From Corynebacterium atrinae (lineage in GTDB: Bacteria; Actinomycetota; Actinomycetes; Mycobacteriales; Mycobacteriaceae), in NCBI RefSeq assembly GCF_030408455.1, contig NZ_CP046977.1, forward strand, positions 434,001 through 498,000: a stretch of 64,000 nt of DNA, in the 5' to 3' direction. This document shows, piece by piece, positions 40,787 through 49,079 of the stretch. Under the pieces are notes generated by a model. It saw nothing but the letters and a program-made list of their open reading frames with translations. It made no database searches and was not told the DNA's origin. The first letter of the stretch is position 1. Each line of letters starts with the position of its first letter. Position numbers and translations under genes: made by a program.

Positions 40787-42238
40787 TTAATTCTCCTCGG
40801 CCATCAGGGAACTAGCGGGGATGGTTACCTGGTGGAGGCGGCCATTGACTTCGACGGCGAAGGACATCCGCTCCTCGTGCAGTGACGCAATATCCTCCAC
40901 GTCGGTGGATAGTCCTGGTTGGTAGTTGTGGTCGACCCAGTCGGTGTAGACCGCGAGGTCCGAGCCGGCAAAGGAGGGGTGTTCCACCATGTCCCGGTGG
41001 AAGGGCAGGGTGGTCCGGACGCCGCGGATGGAGAATTCTTTCAGTGCGTCGCGGGCGCGGAGCAAGGCGATAGCGCGGGTGGGGCCGGTGACGATGAGCT
41101 TGGCCAGGAGGGAATCATAGGTTCCGGAGACGGGGGAACCGGTGCGCACGCCGGAATCGATACGCAGGCCCGGGCCGGTGGGCGGTTCGAAGGCGGTGAT
41201 GGTGCCGGGGCTGGGGACGAAGCCGTGGGCGATGTCTTCGGCGTTGATGCGGAATTCGAAGGCGTGGCCGGTGGGGACGGGGTCCTCGATTACGGAGAGG
41301 GGGTGGCCGGCGGCGATGCGGAATTGCTCGGCGACGATATCGATGCCGGTGATGGCTTCCGTGATGGGGTGTTCCACCTGGATGCGGGTGTTGAAGTCGA
41401 GGAAGGAGATCGTTCCGTCGGCGGCGACGATGAACTCCACCGTGCCGGCACCGGTGTAATCAGCGGCGCGGCAGATGGCTCGGGCGCCTTCGATAATCTC
41501 GGAGTTGTGCCATTCGCTGAGGAAAGGCGCGGGGGCCTCCTCGATGAGTTTGTGGAAGCGGCGCTGCACCGAGCAGTCGCGGGTGCTGAGGACGATGATG
41601 TTGCCGAGGGCGTCGGCAAGCACTTGTGCCTCGACGTGGCGGGGACGGGGGAGGAACTTCTCCACGAAGCACTCGCTGCGCCCGAACGCGGCCTGGGCTT
41701 CGCGGCTGGCGGAGGCGAAGGCGTGCTCGATGTCGCCCACGTCGCGGACGACGGTGAGGCTGCGTCCGAATGCGGCCTTGATGGCGATGGGCAGGCCGTG
41801 TTCTTCGGCGAAGGCGAGGGCGTCCTGCCAGTCGCTGATCGGCTCTTCGGTGCCGGGGGCGAGCGGGGCGTTGACCTCGCGGGCGAGTGCGCGGGCGGAG
41901 ATCTTGTTGCCCAGGGTCTCGATGGCCTCCGGTGAGGGGCCCACCCACACCAGCCCGGCGTCCTGCACGGCGCGGGCGAAGTCCGCGTTTTCGGACAGGA
42001 ACCCATAGCCGGGGTGGACGCAGCTGGCGCCGGTGCGCAGAGCGACGTCGATAAGCGCGGGAATGTCCAGGTAGGAGGGGATGGCGTAGGCCTCATCGGC
42101 GATGGCGGCGTGCATGGATTCGGCATCGGCCTCGGTGTAGACGGCGATGGAGCGGATGCCGAGGTCGCGGGCGGTGCGGGCGATGCGCACGGCGATCTCG
42201 CCGCGATTGGCGATGAGGACGGAGGCAAGCTGGGTCAT
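40787..42238 (-). CDS. Biotin carboxylase-like protein of the 5-oxoprolinase operon, degenerate ATP lid
   Basis: 483 residues. Strong similarity to the carboxylase part of acyl-CoA carboxylase alpha chains (ASVLIANRGEIAVRIARTAR, HPGYGFLSENADFA, QRRFHKLIEEAPAP with Lys230, NTRIQVEHPITE with Arg285 and Glu289). Two deviations: the Gly-rich lid GGGGRGM is shortened to KAAFGRSLTVVR (154-165; three glycines missing), and the metal Glu of FLEMNTR is Asp281 (FLDFNTR). No biotin-carrier domain: the protein stops at MAEEN right after a VEVNGRLHQVT segment. ATGA overlap with pxpBC. Confidence 0.88.
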   Translation of the reverse strand: MTQLASVLIANRGEIAVRIARTARDLGIRSIAVYTEADAESMHAAIADEAYAIPSYLDIPALIDVALRTGASCVHPGYGFLSENADFARAVQDAGLVWVGPSPEAIETLGNKISARALAREVNAPLAPGTEEPISDWQDALAFAEEHGLPIAIKAAFGRSLTVVRDVGDIEHAFASASREAQAAFGRSECFVEKFLPRPRHVEAQVLADALGNIIVLSTRDCSVQRRFHKLIEEAPAPFLSEWHNSEIIEGARAICRAADYTGAGTVEFIVAADGTISFLDFNTRIQVEHPITEAITGIDIVAEQFRIAAGHPLSVIEDPVPTGHAFEFRINAEDIAHGFVPSPGTITAFEPPTGPGLRIDSGVRTGSPVSGTYDSLLAKLIVTGPTRAIALLRARDALKEFSIRGVRTTLPFHRDMVEHPSFAGSDLAVYTDWVDHNYQPGLSTDVEDIASLHEERMSFAVEVNGRLHQVTIPASSLMAEEN

Positions 42239-43794
42239 GAGGGGTCCTCGGTAAAGGTGTCGGGGTCAACGAAAACGAAGCGGACGGTTGCGCCGGGGGA
42301 GAGCTGGGCGACGATGTCGAGGTCCTCGGCGACGACGGTGCCGATGACCGGATAGCCGCCGGTGACGGGGTGGTCGGCGAGGAAGATGACGGGCAGCCCG
42401 TTGGGTGGGACCTGGATGGAGCCGGAGATCATGCCCTCGCTGGCCAGCTCGCCGTCGCGGGTGCGGGTGAGTGGTTCGGGGGCGTCGAGGCGCACGCCCA
42501 CCCGGTTGGATTGGCTGGTCACCGACCATTCCATGGTGGAGAATCGATGCTGTTCCTCTCGGCTAAACCAGTCGGCGCGCGGCCCGCGGACGCAGCGAAT
42601 GTCGCCGGTGAGAAGGGGGTTGGGGCATTGCTTGCCGACGGCCGCCGTGGTCACCGCATCACCCACACTCAATGTCTCGCCCTCGCTGACGGGGGCCGGC
42701 CCGAGGCCGGAAAGAATATCGGTGGACGAGGATCCGAGGGTCTCGGGGGCGACGAATCCGCCGCGCACGGCGAGGTAGTTGCGCATGCCCTCGGTTGGCG
42801 GCGACACCGTGAGGGTGGAACCGGCAGTGAGCTGGAGCGGGGCGGCCAGCGAACGAGCCGATGAAGCACCGTTGGCATCCGTGATGGTGACTTCGGCGTG
42901 GGCACCGGTGACGGCCAGGACGGTATCGACCAGGGCTTCGAGGCTTAACCCGCCGATGTTTTCCAGCAGGGTCGCGTGGCGATCATTGCCCAGCAGACTG
43001 TTGGCGGTCCAGGCGCTGCCGCGGTCGACGGCACCAGAGGAGTTGACGCCGATGTCGCCGTGGCCGGGGCGGCCGAGATCCTGGAAGAGGGTCTGGAGGC
43101 CGGGGGAGAGGACGGTGAGCGCGGGCTGGGCAGGGGACGACGACTCCTCCTGCCTGGGAGCGGGGGCCACGGCTACTCGTTCCCGCACCGCCCGGTAGGT
43201 GACGGTGTCGCCTGGTGAGAGCAGGGCGGGGGAATCGTTCGCCGGATTCCACATGGGGGTGTCGGTGTGGCCGATGAGCTGCCACCCGCCCGGAGAGGTA
43301 CGTGGGTAGACGGCGGAGAAGTTGCCGGCCAGGCCCACGGCCCCGGCGGGGACTTGCGTGCGGGGGGAGTCGCGCCGGGCAACGTCCCACTCACCGACGG
43401 TGGGGACGCAATAGGTAAAGCCGGGGGCGAAACCACCGAAGGCGGCGAGCCAGGTCTCTGAGGTGTGGCGGGTGATCAGCTCCTCGGTGGAGATGGATAA
43501 GAGGGAGGCGACCTCGGAGAGATCCTCGCCGTCGTAGACCACGTCGATGCTGATGGCCTGCCCACCCTGCTCCGCGTCAACCGTGGGGGTGTAGTCCCGC
43601 AGGGTGAGGGCGGCCTGTTGGGCGGAGCGGGGGGAGGAGGTTTTCACGAGGACGGTGGTGGCGGCCGCGATGACCTCTGTTTGTCCGGGCAGGGGCTGCG
43701 CGCTGAGGGAGGCGTGCCAGGCCATGACGTCGATAAGCTCTGGTAATTCGACGAGGACGGCCCGGGTGCCCACGCGGTGCACGATCGGGGTCAC
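42235..43794 (-). CDS. pxpBC: 5-oxoprolinase subunits B and C fused (KipI-KipA)
   Basis: 519 residues. Residues 1 to about 205: KipI/allophanate hydrolase subunit 1 type (WLAAFGGFAPGFTYCVPTVGEW, TPRTQVPAGAVGLAGNFSAVYP). From about 225: KipA/subunit 2 type (LTVLSPGLQTLFQDLGRPGHGDIGVNSSGAVD, NYLAVRGGFVAPETLGSSSTDILSG, GSIQVPPNGLPVIFLADHPVTGGYPVIG). The two together with PxpA form the ATP-dependent 5-oxoproline hydrolase. Joined in one chain here, as in several actinobacteria. Confidence 0.92.
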   Translation of the reverse strand: MTPIVHRVGTRAVLVELPELIDVMAWHASLSAQPLPGQTEVIAAATTVLVKTSSPRSAQQAALTLRDYTPTVDAEQGGQAISIDVVYDGEDLSEVASLLSISTEELITRHTSETWLAAFGGFAPGFTYCVPTVGEWDVARRDSPRTQVPAGAVGLAGNFSAVYPRTSPGGWQLIGHTDTPMWNPANDSPALLSPGDTVTYRAVRERVAVAPAPRQEESSSPAQPALTVLSPGLQTLFQDLGRPGHGDIGVNSSGAVDRGSAWTANSLLGNDRHATLLENIGGLSLEALVDTVLAVTGAHAEVTITDANGASSARSLAAPLQLTAGSTLTVSPPTEGMRNYLAVRGGFVAPETLGSSSTDILSGLGPAPVSEGETLSVGDAVTTAAVGKQCPNPLLTGDIRCVRGPRADWFSREEQHRFSTMEWSVTSQSNRVGVRLDAPEPLTRTRDGELASEGMISGSIQVPPNGLPVIFLADHPVTGGYPVIGTVVAEDLDIVAQLSPGATVRFVFVDPDTFTEDPS

Positions 43795-44549
43795 AGGAAG
43801 CTCCGGATGTCGATCTCGGCTGCCGAGAGCGCGGAGACGATGCCGCGGGCCAGCTGCACGGAGCCGGGGGAGTCGCCGTGGATGCAGACGGATTCTGCGT
43901 CGACGCGCAGGGTGGAGCCGTCGACGGCGGTGAGGGAGCCGGTGTGGGCGATCTCGATGACGCGGTTGGCTACCTGTTCTGAGTCGCTGAGAACCGCGTT
44001 GGCCTCCTTGCGGGAGACCAAGGTGCCGTCGGGGAGATAGTTCCGGTCGGCGAAGGCTTCTCGGATGACCCGCAGCCCGGCGCGCTCGGCGTGGTCAATG
44101 GCGACGCCGCCGGGGAGCAGCATAACGGGGAGGTCGCCGCCGAAGGCCTTGATGCCGTCCACGACGGCCTTGGCCTGCGTGTCGTGGTGCACGATGGCGT
44201 TGTAGAGGGCGCCGTGGGGTTTGACGTAGCTGACGTGGGTGCCGTGGGCCCGGGCGAGGGCGTCGAGCGCGCCAATCTGATAAAGGATTTCGGCGGTGAG
44301 CTCGGCGGGGGCGTAGTCGATGAAGCGGCGCCCGAAGCCGGGGATGTCACGGTAGGCGACGTGGGCGCCGATGCTGACACCTCGGGCGGCGGCAGAAGAG
44401 AGGGTGGTGGAGATGTCGTGGGGGTCACCGGCGTGGAAGCCGCAGGCGACGTTGGCGCTGGAGACGAGCTCCAGCATGGAGGCGTCGTCGGCGACGGGGT
44501 TGCCGGCGGTTGTTTCTCCCAGGTCGGCGTTGAGGTCGATGAACACCAT
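43791..44549 (-). CDS. pxpA: 5-oxoprolinase subunit A (LamB/YcsF)
   Basis: 252 residues, first gene of the operon. FIDLNADLGETTAGNPVADD, ANVACGFHAGDP, VGAHVAYRDIPGFGRR and VKPHGALYN are the LamB/YcsF motifs. Start at ATG 44549, with GGAG six bases upstream; the ATG at 44561 has no spacing to its GGGGGA. Overlaps pxpBC by ATGA-like 4 bp. Confidence 0.93.
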   Translation of the reverse strand: MVFIDLNADLGETTAGNPVADDASMLELVSSANVACGFHAGDPHDISTTLSSAAARGVSIGAHVAYRDIPGFGRRFIDYAPAELTAEILYQIGALDALARAHGTHVSYVKPHGALYNAIVHHDTQAKAVVDGIKAFGGDLPVMLLPGGVAIDHAERAGLRVIREAFADRNYLPDGTLVSRKEANAVLSDSEQVANRVIEIAHTGSLTAVDGSTLRVDAESVCIHGDSPGSVQLARGIVSALSAAEIDIRSFL

Positions 44550-44584
44550 GACGCGCTCCATTCCCCCGCACTGTCATCGCGCGG

Positions 44585-44597
44585 ATTGTTGAACAAT
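44585..44597. promoter_or_regulatory. Candidate GntR operator before pxpA
   Basis: ATTGTTGAACAAT, a 13-bp palindrome 36 bp upstream of the pxpA start, repeated (one mismatch) in the promoter of the NRAMP-like gene at 38757-38769. The downstream flank TTTTCT / CTCCT also matches partly. Nothing similar is noticed elsewhere in the window. Confidence 0.6.
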
Positions 44598-44647
44598 TTT
44601 CTCAATCCTAGCGGGAAGCCGGGGGAATGTGAAGCCCATCACGTTAA

Positions 44648-45706
44648 CTAGCTGCCGGTGTGCACCAACACCTCACCAATAGCGCCCTCGACGGTCAGCG
44701 TCAGGGTTTCCCCCTCTGCGTCCTTGTTATACAGGCCGTCGGTGCAGTCCATCTCGCCGAGGCCGGTGTCGCACGTGAGGTCCACCGGGACGTTCGTGGG
44801 GAGGTAGACATTGAGCCGGCCGACGCCGGCGTCGATGGTGACATCGCGGGCCTCCTGCAGGGGAGAGAGCTGGCGCAGGTCGACCGTGGTCTGCCCGACG
44901 AGTCCCTCGTACTGGCTCGCCAGTTCCGTCTCGTTGGCCGGGACATGAGTGGTGTCCCCGGTGCCATCGGTGGAGTTGTTGACGTAGAAGACCGCGCCGA
45001 AGATGCCGACCACGATGGCCGCAGAGATGGCCAGGGCACTACCGATGCCGACGAGGACCCACGGCCAGATGCGCGCTTTCTTCTTCTGCTGCGGAGCAGG
45101 GCCCGGTTCCGGCAGATCCCAGGCGAAGGGGGCGGCCCCGAGCGGATCCCAAGCAGGAGGGGTGGTGCGCCCGGGCGGGTACGGGGTGCCGTCGGCGGGC
45201 TCATAGGAGGAGAGATCAATGGGCGTGGTCTCTACCGGCGGGTCCGCTAGCAGGCCAGCCGGGGGAACCGGGGTGCGCTGATACAGGGCCCACCAGGCCA
45301 TGATCATCACTGCGATGGCGAGCAAGGCGGAGGAGCCGACTCCGTTGGATCCCCAGATGAGGCCGGGGATAAGCAGCAGGACTGCGAGGAGGACGAAACC
45401 GGTGGTCTTTTCCCCCTTCTCCGCCTCCGGGATCTGGTCGGAGGGGCGGATGACCGCCTGCAGGGGGGAGTTGTGCATGCCGTAGCGGGGCATACACAGC
45501 CACGCGAGGGCGTAGGCAGCGAGGCCGCCACCGAAGGTTAAGCTGGCGGCGACGAAAGCGATGCGCACCAGCGTCGGGTCGATTTGGTAGCGAACGCCGA
45601 TGCCCTCACAGACGCCGGCCACCTTGGCGTTGCCGCCTTGGCTGGAAGGGATACGGGGTGGGCGGGTATCCCACATCTGGCGGAAGGTATCGGTCGAGGT
45701 GCTCAT
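44648..45706 (-). CDS. esrI: PspC-domain membrane protein EsrI
   Basis: 352 residues. PspC domain (residues ~15-75: SSQGGNAKVAGVCEGIGVRYQIDPTLVRIAFVAAS), then further helices (about 100-150), a Pro-rich cytoplasmic linker ending in QKKKARIWPW, another helix (about 235-260) and an extracytoplasmic LiaF-like beta domain (EARDVTIDAGVGRLNVYLPTNV) with two cysteines. It is divergent from a PspC-containing histidine kinase, the arrangement of the C. glutamicum three-component envelope stress system EsrISR. EsrI inhibits the system in C. glutamicum. Start ATG 45706. Confidence 0.85.
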   Translation of the reverse strand: MSTSTDTFRQMWDTRPPRIPSSQGGNAKVAGVCEGIGVRYQIDPTLVRIAFVAASLTFGGGLAAYALAWLCMPRYGMHNSPLQAVIRPSDQIPEAEKGEKTTGFVLLAVLLLIPGLIWGSNGVGSSALLAIAVMIMAWWALYQRTPVPPAGLLADPPVETTPIDLSSYEPADGTPYPPGRTTPPAWDPLGAAPFAWDLPEPGPAPQQKKKARIWPWVLVGIGSALAISAAIVVGIFGAVFYVNNSTDGTGDTTHVPANETELASQYEGLVGQTTVDLRQLSPLQEARDVTIDAGVGRLNVYLPTNVPVDLTCDTGLGEMDCTDGLYNKDAEGETLTLTVEGAIGEVLVHTGS

Positions 45707-45739
45707 GGCTTCATTGTGGGCGCTGTGCTGGCCGAAAAA

Positions 45740-45803
45740 CATCGGGGGCCACCCTGATTTCCAGATTTCAGGGTCTGCCCCGATGTATCGGGGTGGCCCT
45801 CGT
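45740..45803. promoter_or_regulatory. esrI/esrS intergenic motif array, candidate EsrR sites
   Basis: Three copies of ATCGGGG-N3/4-CCCT: plus strand from 45741 (ATCGGGGGCCACCCTGA), minus strand from 45784 back to 45768 (ATCGGGGCAGACCCTGA), plus strand from 45787 (ATCGGGGTGGCCCTCGT). The second and third form the palindrome CCCCGATGTATCGGGG (45778-45793). Position between the divergent genes fits an autoregulated two-component promoter. Confidence 0.6.
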
Positions 45804-45818
45804 GCCAAGATCGGAAAC

Positions 45819-47015
45819 ATGACTTCTTCCGCCACGGTGCCTTACGCACAGGAGCGTCCCTCAGCCGGGCCGTACCCGGTGTATGCCCGCTCTCAACAAG
45901 GGCGGGTCATTGCGGGGGTGGCATCGGGTTTGGCGAGCCACCTCAAGGTGGATGTCTTTTATGTGCGCCTGGCCTTCTTCGTGGGTGCCTTCCTCTCCGG
46001 GGTGGGGCTGTTCGCCTACGCCGGGATCTGGCTGCTGAGCAAGTCCTCCCCCGACGTGCCCGCCCCGACCCACCGGATGAATGTGCCCCGGTGGGTGAAC
46101 TTCTCGTTCGTCATCGTCGCCGTCGTGGGGTTCTTCTTTGCAGCGAGGTTTGCCTCGGGCATTCCCGGCCGGGCGCTGATCCCCCTCGCCATCGCCGGGC
46201 TCGGTGCTTTCCTGGCCTGGCAGGCCTATGACCGGGGGATTAATTCGGGACGCAGTTACATCAGCATCATCCTGGGCGTGGGGCTGATGATTGCGGGCAT
46301 CGTGCTCATCTTGTCGTTCCTGGATGAACAGAATGGGGGTTTCCTCCCGGCGATCATGGCTGTGCTGCTGACCTTGGGTGGCGTCCTCGCCCTGGGTGGG
46401 CCCCTCCTGTTGCGGTTGTGGAACAACCTGGCGGAGGAGCGCGCGTTGAAGGCGGCCAGTGAGGAGCGGGCGGAGATTGCCTCCCGCCTGCACGATTCGG
46501 TCCTGCAGACCTTGGCGCTCATCCAAAAGCGCAGCGAGGACCCGGAGGAGGTTCTGCGGTTGGCGCGTGGCCAGGAGCGGGAGCTGCGTCAGTGGCTGTT
46601 CGAGGCGGAGGAGAAAAACTCCCAGTCCGTTTTCGCCGCGGTGGAAACCGCCTGCGGTGAGGTTGAGGACTTGTTTGGCATCCGCATTGCCCCGGTGACG
46701 GTGGGCACGGACCAGGAGATCACGGATGAGTCGCAGACGGTGATCCTCGCCGCGCGGGAGGCGATGGTGAACGCGGCGAAACACGCGGGCGTCGATACGC
46801 TTGATGTCTACGCTGAGCTGCTCGGCGGCGAGCTATCCATCTTCGTGCGCGACCGCGGGGCGGGCTTTGATCCGGAGGCTTTCCCGGAGGATCGCCACGG
46901 CATCCGGGAGTCCATCTATGCCCGCATGGAGCGGGTCGGCGGGACGGCGCGGATCCGCTCTGCGGTCGGGGAGGGGACGGAAGTCTCCCTCAGCCTGGCG
47001 CTGCCGGTATCCTGA
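45819..47015 (+). CDS. esrS: Sensor histidine kinase EsrS (PspC-type, NarL family)
   Basis: 398 residues. PspC domain (about 25-75: QQGRVIAGVASGLASHLKVDVFYVRLAFFVGAF), then four more helices (to about 200), HisKA_3 with His225 in EIASRLHDSVLQTLALI, and a HATPase domain (AREAMVNAAKHAG, FVRDRGAGFDPEAFPEDRHGI, GEGTEVSLSLALP). No large extracytoplasmic sensor: the signal is likely read in or near the membrane together with EsrI. The response regulator gene follows after 5 bp. Start ATG 45819, GATCGGAAAC upstream. Confidence 0.9.
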   Translation: MTSSATVPYAQERPSAGPYPVYARSQQGRVIAGVASGLASHLKVDVFYVRLAFFVGAFLSGVGLFAYAGIWLLSKSSPDVPAPTHRMNVPRWVNFSFVIVAVVGFFFAARFASGIPGRALIPLAIAGLGAFLAWQAYDRGINSGRSYISIILGVGLMIAGIVLILSFLDEQNGGFLPAIMAVLLTLGGVLALGGPLLLRLWNNLAEERALKAASEERAEIASRLHDSVLQTLALIQKRSEDPEEVLRLARGQERELRQWLFEAEEKNSQSVFAAVETACGEVEDLFGIRIAPVTVGTDQEITDESQTVILAAREAMVNAAKHAGVDTLDVYAELLGGELSIFVRDRGAGFDPEAFPEDRHGIRESIYARMERVGGTARIRSAVGEGTEVSLSLALPVS

Positions 47016-47020
47016 ACGGC

Positions 47021-47671
47021 ATGGTGAAGGTGTTCCTGGTCGATGACCATTCCGTGTTCCGCTCCGGCGTCCGCGCCGAGCTAGGCGGCAAGGTCGACAT
47101 CGTGGGCGATGCCGGCACAGTAAGGGAGGCCATCGAGGGAATCGATGCTACCGTCCCCGATGTCGTGCTTCTCGACGTCCATATGCCCGACGGCGGCGGC
47201 ATCGCCGTCGTGCAGGGGGTCACCGCCGACACCACCTTCTTGGCGCTGAGCGTGTCCGATGCCGCCGAGGACGTCATCTCCCTCATCCGCGCCGGGGCGC
47301 GCGGGTACGTGACCAAGAACATTTCCGGCGCGGAGCTGGCCGAAGCCATCAAACGCGTCCATGGCGGTGACGCGTACTTCTCGCCCCGCCTCGCCGGGTT
47401 CGTGCTCGACGCCTTCGCCGGCGGCGAGGTCGTGGAAGACCCCACGGACGAGCCCGAGCGCATCGAGGACCCCGTCGTCGATGCCTTGACCCGCCGGGAG
47501 CTGGAGGTGCTGCGGCTGTTGGCTCGCGGCTACACCTACCGGGAGATCGGCACGGAGCTGTTCATCTCCGTGAAAACCGTGGAAACCCACGCCTCGAACA
47601 TTCTGCGCAAGACGCAGCAGTCTAACCGCCACGCCCTCACTCGTTGGGCTCACTCCCGGGACCTTGATTAA
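47021..47671 (+). CDS. esrR: LuxR-type response regulator EsrR
   Basis: 216 residues. Receiver domain with VDDH start and phosphoacceptor Asp52 (VVLLDVHMPDG); C-terminal LuxR HTH (LTRRELEVLRLLARGYTYREIGTELFISVKTVETHASNILRK). In C. glutamicum EsrR activates envelope stress genes. It acts with EsrS and EsrI next to it; the motif array between them is the likely autoregulatory target. Confidence 0.9.
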   Translation: MVKVFLVDDHSVFRSGVRAELGGKVDIVGDAGTVREAIEGIDATVPDVVLLDVHMPDGGGIAVVQGVTADTTFLALSVSDAAEDVISLIRAGARGYVTKNISGAELAEAIKRVHGGDAYFSPRLAGFVLDAFAGGEVVEDPTDEPERIEDPVVDALTRRELEVLRLLARGYTYREIGTELFISVKTVETHASNILRKTQQSNRHALTRWAHSRDLD

Positions 47672-47672
47672 T

Positions 47673-47918
47673 ATGGCCGAAAAACTAGCCCGCGACGACG
47701 ACCGTCGCTACACCTTCCAACCCGGGCGCGTGCTCATCGCGGCGCTGATTTTCACCGGCCTGGTCATCTGGCAGGCGGGCCTCTCCTGGGGGTGGTGGCT
47801 GCCATCCTTCCTGCTCATCCTCGTGATCTTCTCCGGCATGCACGCCTTCTACAACTGGGCGAACATCAAGCTCAACGCCATGGGGCGCCGTGCCCGCGAG
47901 GCCGGGCAGGAATTCTAG
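47673..47918 (+). CDS. Small membrane protein downstream of esrR
   Basis: 81 residues, two helices (about 24-38 and 43-60: GLVIWQAGLSWGWWLPSFLLILVIF), charged ends. ATG one base after the esrR stop, so it is part of the esrSR transcript. No family recognised. A role in envelope stress is possible from context only. Confidence 0.65.
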   Translation: MAEKLARDDDRRYTFQPGRVLIAALIFTGLVIWQAGLSWGWWLPSFLLILVIFSGMHAFYNWANIKLNAMGRRAREAGQEF

Positions 47919-47941
47919 GCGGGTACTTCTAGGCGTAACTT

Positions 47942-48355
47942 TTAGGCGTAGGCCAGCGCCCGCGAGCCGTCGACATGCGGGAACACCCAGTACATCCACC
48001 CGAACACGGCCAGCCAGATCAGCGCGGTGCCCCACACGGGCAGCGGCGCGAACACCGGCACGATCATGAGCGCGAGCCAGACGAAAAATAGTGGCATGAC
48101 CTGCGTGAGGCGCGGCTTGACCACGGCATTGTGCTTCTCCAGGAATTCCTTCATCTCCCGGCGGTAGGGGTGGCCGAACATGAGCAACAGGCCGGCGGCG
48201 ATGGCCGCGACCATGACGGCAACCTGAATCCCCCGGGGTAGTTGCGTGGACAACACGGCTACGCCCAGCCCGATGAGGAGTGAGGTACCCAGCCGGACGA
48301 TGGCCGGAGTGGGGATCGGGGTGACGTGTGAGCGCAGGTTGGAATAGGCGTTCAT
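47942..48355 (-). CDS. Conserved membrane protein, four helices
   Basis: About 137 residues. Hydrophobic segments near 20-40, 44-62, 88-105 and 112-128; a loop with GHPYRREMKEFLEKHNAVVKPRLTQV between helices 2 and 3. ATG 48355 (alternative 48364). Unknown function. Divergent from imuA, with the SOS promoter between them. Confidence 0.65.
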   Translation of the reverse strand: MNAYSNLRSHVTPIPTPAIVRLGTSLLIGLGVAVLSTQLPRGIQVAVMVAAIAAGLLLMFGHPYRREMKEFLEKHNAVVKPRLTQVMPLFFVWLALMIVPVFAPLPVWGTALIWLAVFGWMYWVFPHVDGSRALAYA

Positions 48356-48373
48356 GCTGGCCAACGCTACCAG

Positions 48374-48432
48374 TTGACGTTACCCGGGAAACCGGCGCAT
48401 ACTTGTCCCTATGAATGGAACACCTGTTCGGA
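48374..48432 (+). promoter_or_regulatory. SOS promoter and LexA-like box of imuA
   Basis: TTGACG (48374-48379), 18 bp, CATACT (48398-48403) form a promoter that puts the transcript start at or next to ATG 48411 (leaderless). TGGAACACCTGTTCGGA at 48416-48432 fits the actinobacterial LexA box TCGAACANNTGTTCGA, with the core GAACANNTGTTC complete. LexA there would sit just downstream of the start site. Confidence 0.7.
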
Positions 48433-49079
48433 ATGCTGTGGGAGCTGAGGAGCTGGCCGGTCTGAGCCGCGGCGAGCGCATCGAGCTCCTGCGCTCCCGC
48501 ATGGGTGCCCCCAAGCTTGTTCCGACGGCACTCCTTGGCGTCCCCTCCGAGCTGGGCCGACTACTGCCGCAGGGTGGCCTGGCCCGCCGGGCTGTCACCG
48601 AAATCGCGGATTGTCCCGCGCTCGTCGTGGAACTCATCTCGCATGCTACCGCCACCGGTGGACACGTCGGGGTGGTGGGCTGGCCGGAACTCTCGCTCGC
48701 CGGTGTGAGCGAACAGGGGAATCTGGAGCGCGTCATCGTCGTGCCAGATCCGGGCGTGGACCCATTAGAGGTGGCCGCGGTCTTGGTCGAGGGCTTGGAC
48801 CTGGTCATCGTGCATTCCACGGGGCAGCTGTCCCCGGCTCGGGCGCGCCCGCTGCTGGCTAAGCTCCGCGAGGGCTCGGCCGCCCTCGTATTCGTCGGAC
48901 TCCAGGTCGCCTCCCCGGCCGCCCGAATCGGGGCCACCGTGAGCACCTTTCGCGGCATTGGTCTCGGTCGGGGGCGGATCCAGGGGTTAGATATCCACGT
49001 CGAGGTTGAGGCCAAGGGGCATCGCCCGACGCGGGGAACCATGACGGTGGGGCGCCGCGCTGAGCTGCGGGCGGTGTGA
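48411..49079 (+). CDS. imuA: ImuA-like mutasome accessory protein
   Basis: 222 residues. RecA/SulA-like small protein of error-prone repair: GLSRGERIELLRSRMG then the core LGRLLPQGGLARRAVTEIADCPALVVELISHA ... LDLVIVHSTGQLSPARARPLLAKLREGSAALVFVG. No P-loop, as in the actinobacterial ImuA' proteins. Works with ImuB and DnaE2 after DNA damage. Start ATG 48411; GTG 48438 is an alternative if the LexA box must lie before the coding region. Confidence 0.85.
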   Translation: MNGTPVRNAVGAEELAGLSRGERIELLRSRMGAPKLVPTALLGVPSELGRLLPQGGLARRAVTEIADCPALVVELISHATATGGHVGVVGWPELSLAGVSEQGNLERVIVVPDPGVDPLEVAAVLVEGLDLVIVHSTGQLSPARARPLLAKLREGSAALVFVGLQVASPAARIGATVSTFRGIGLGRGRIQGLDIHVEVEAKGHRPTRGTMTVGRRAELRAV

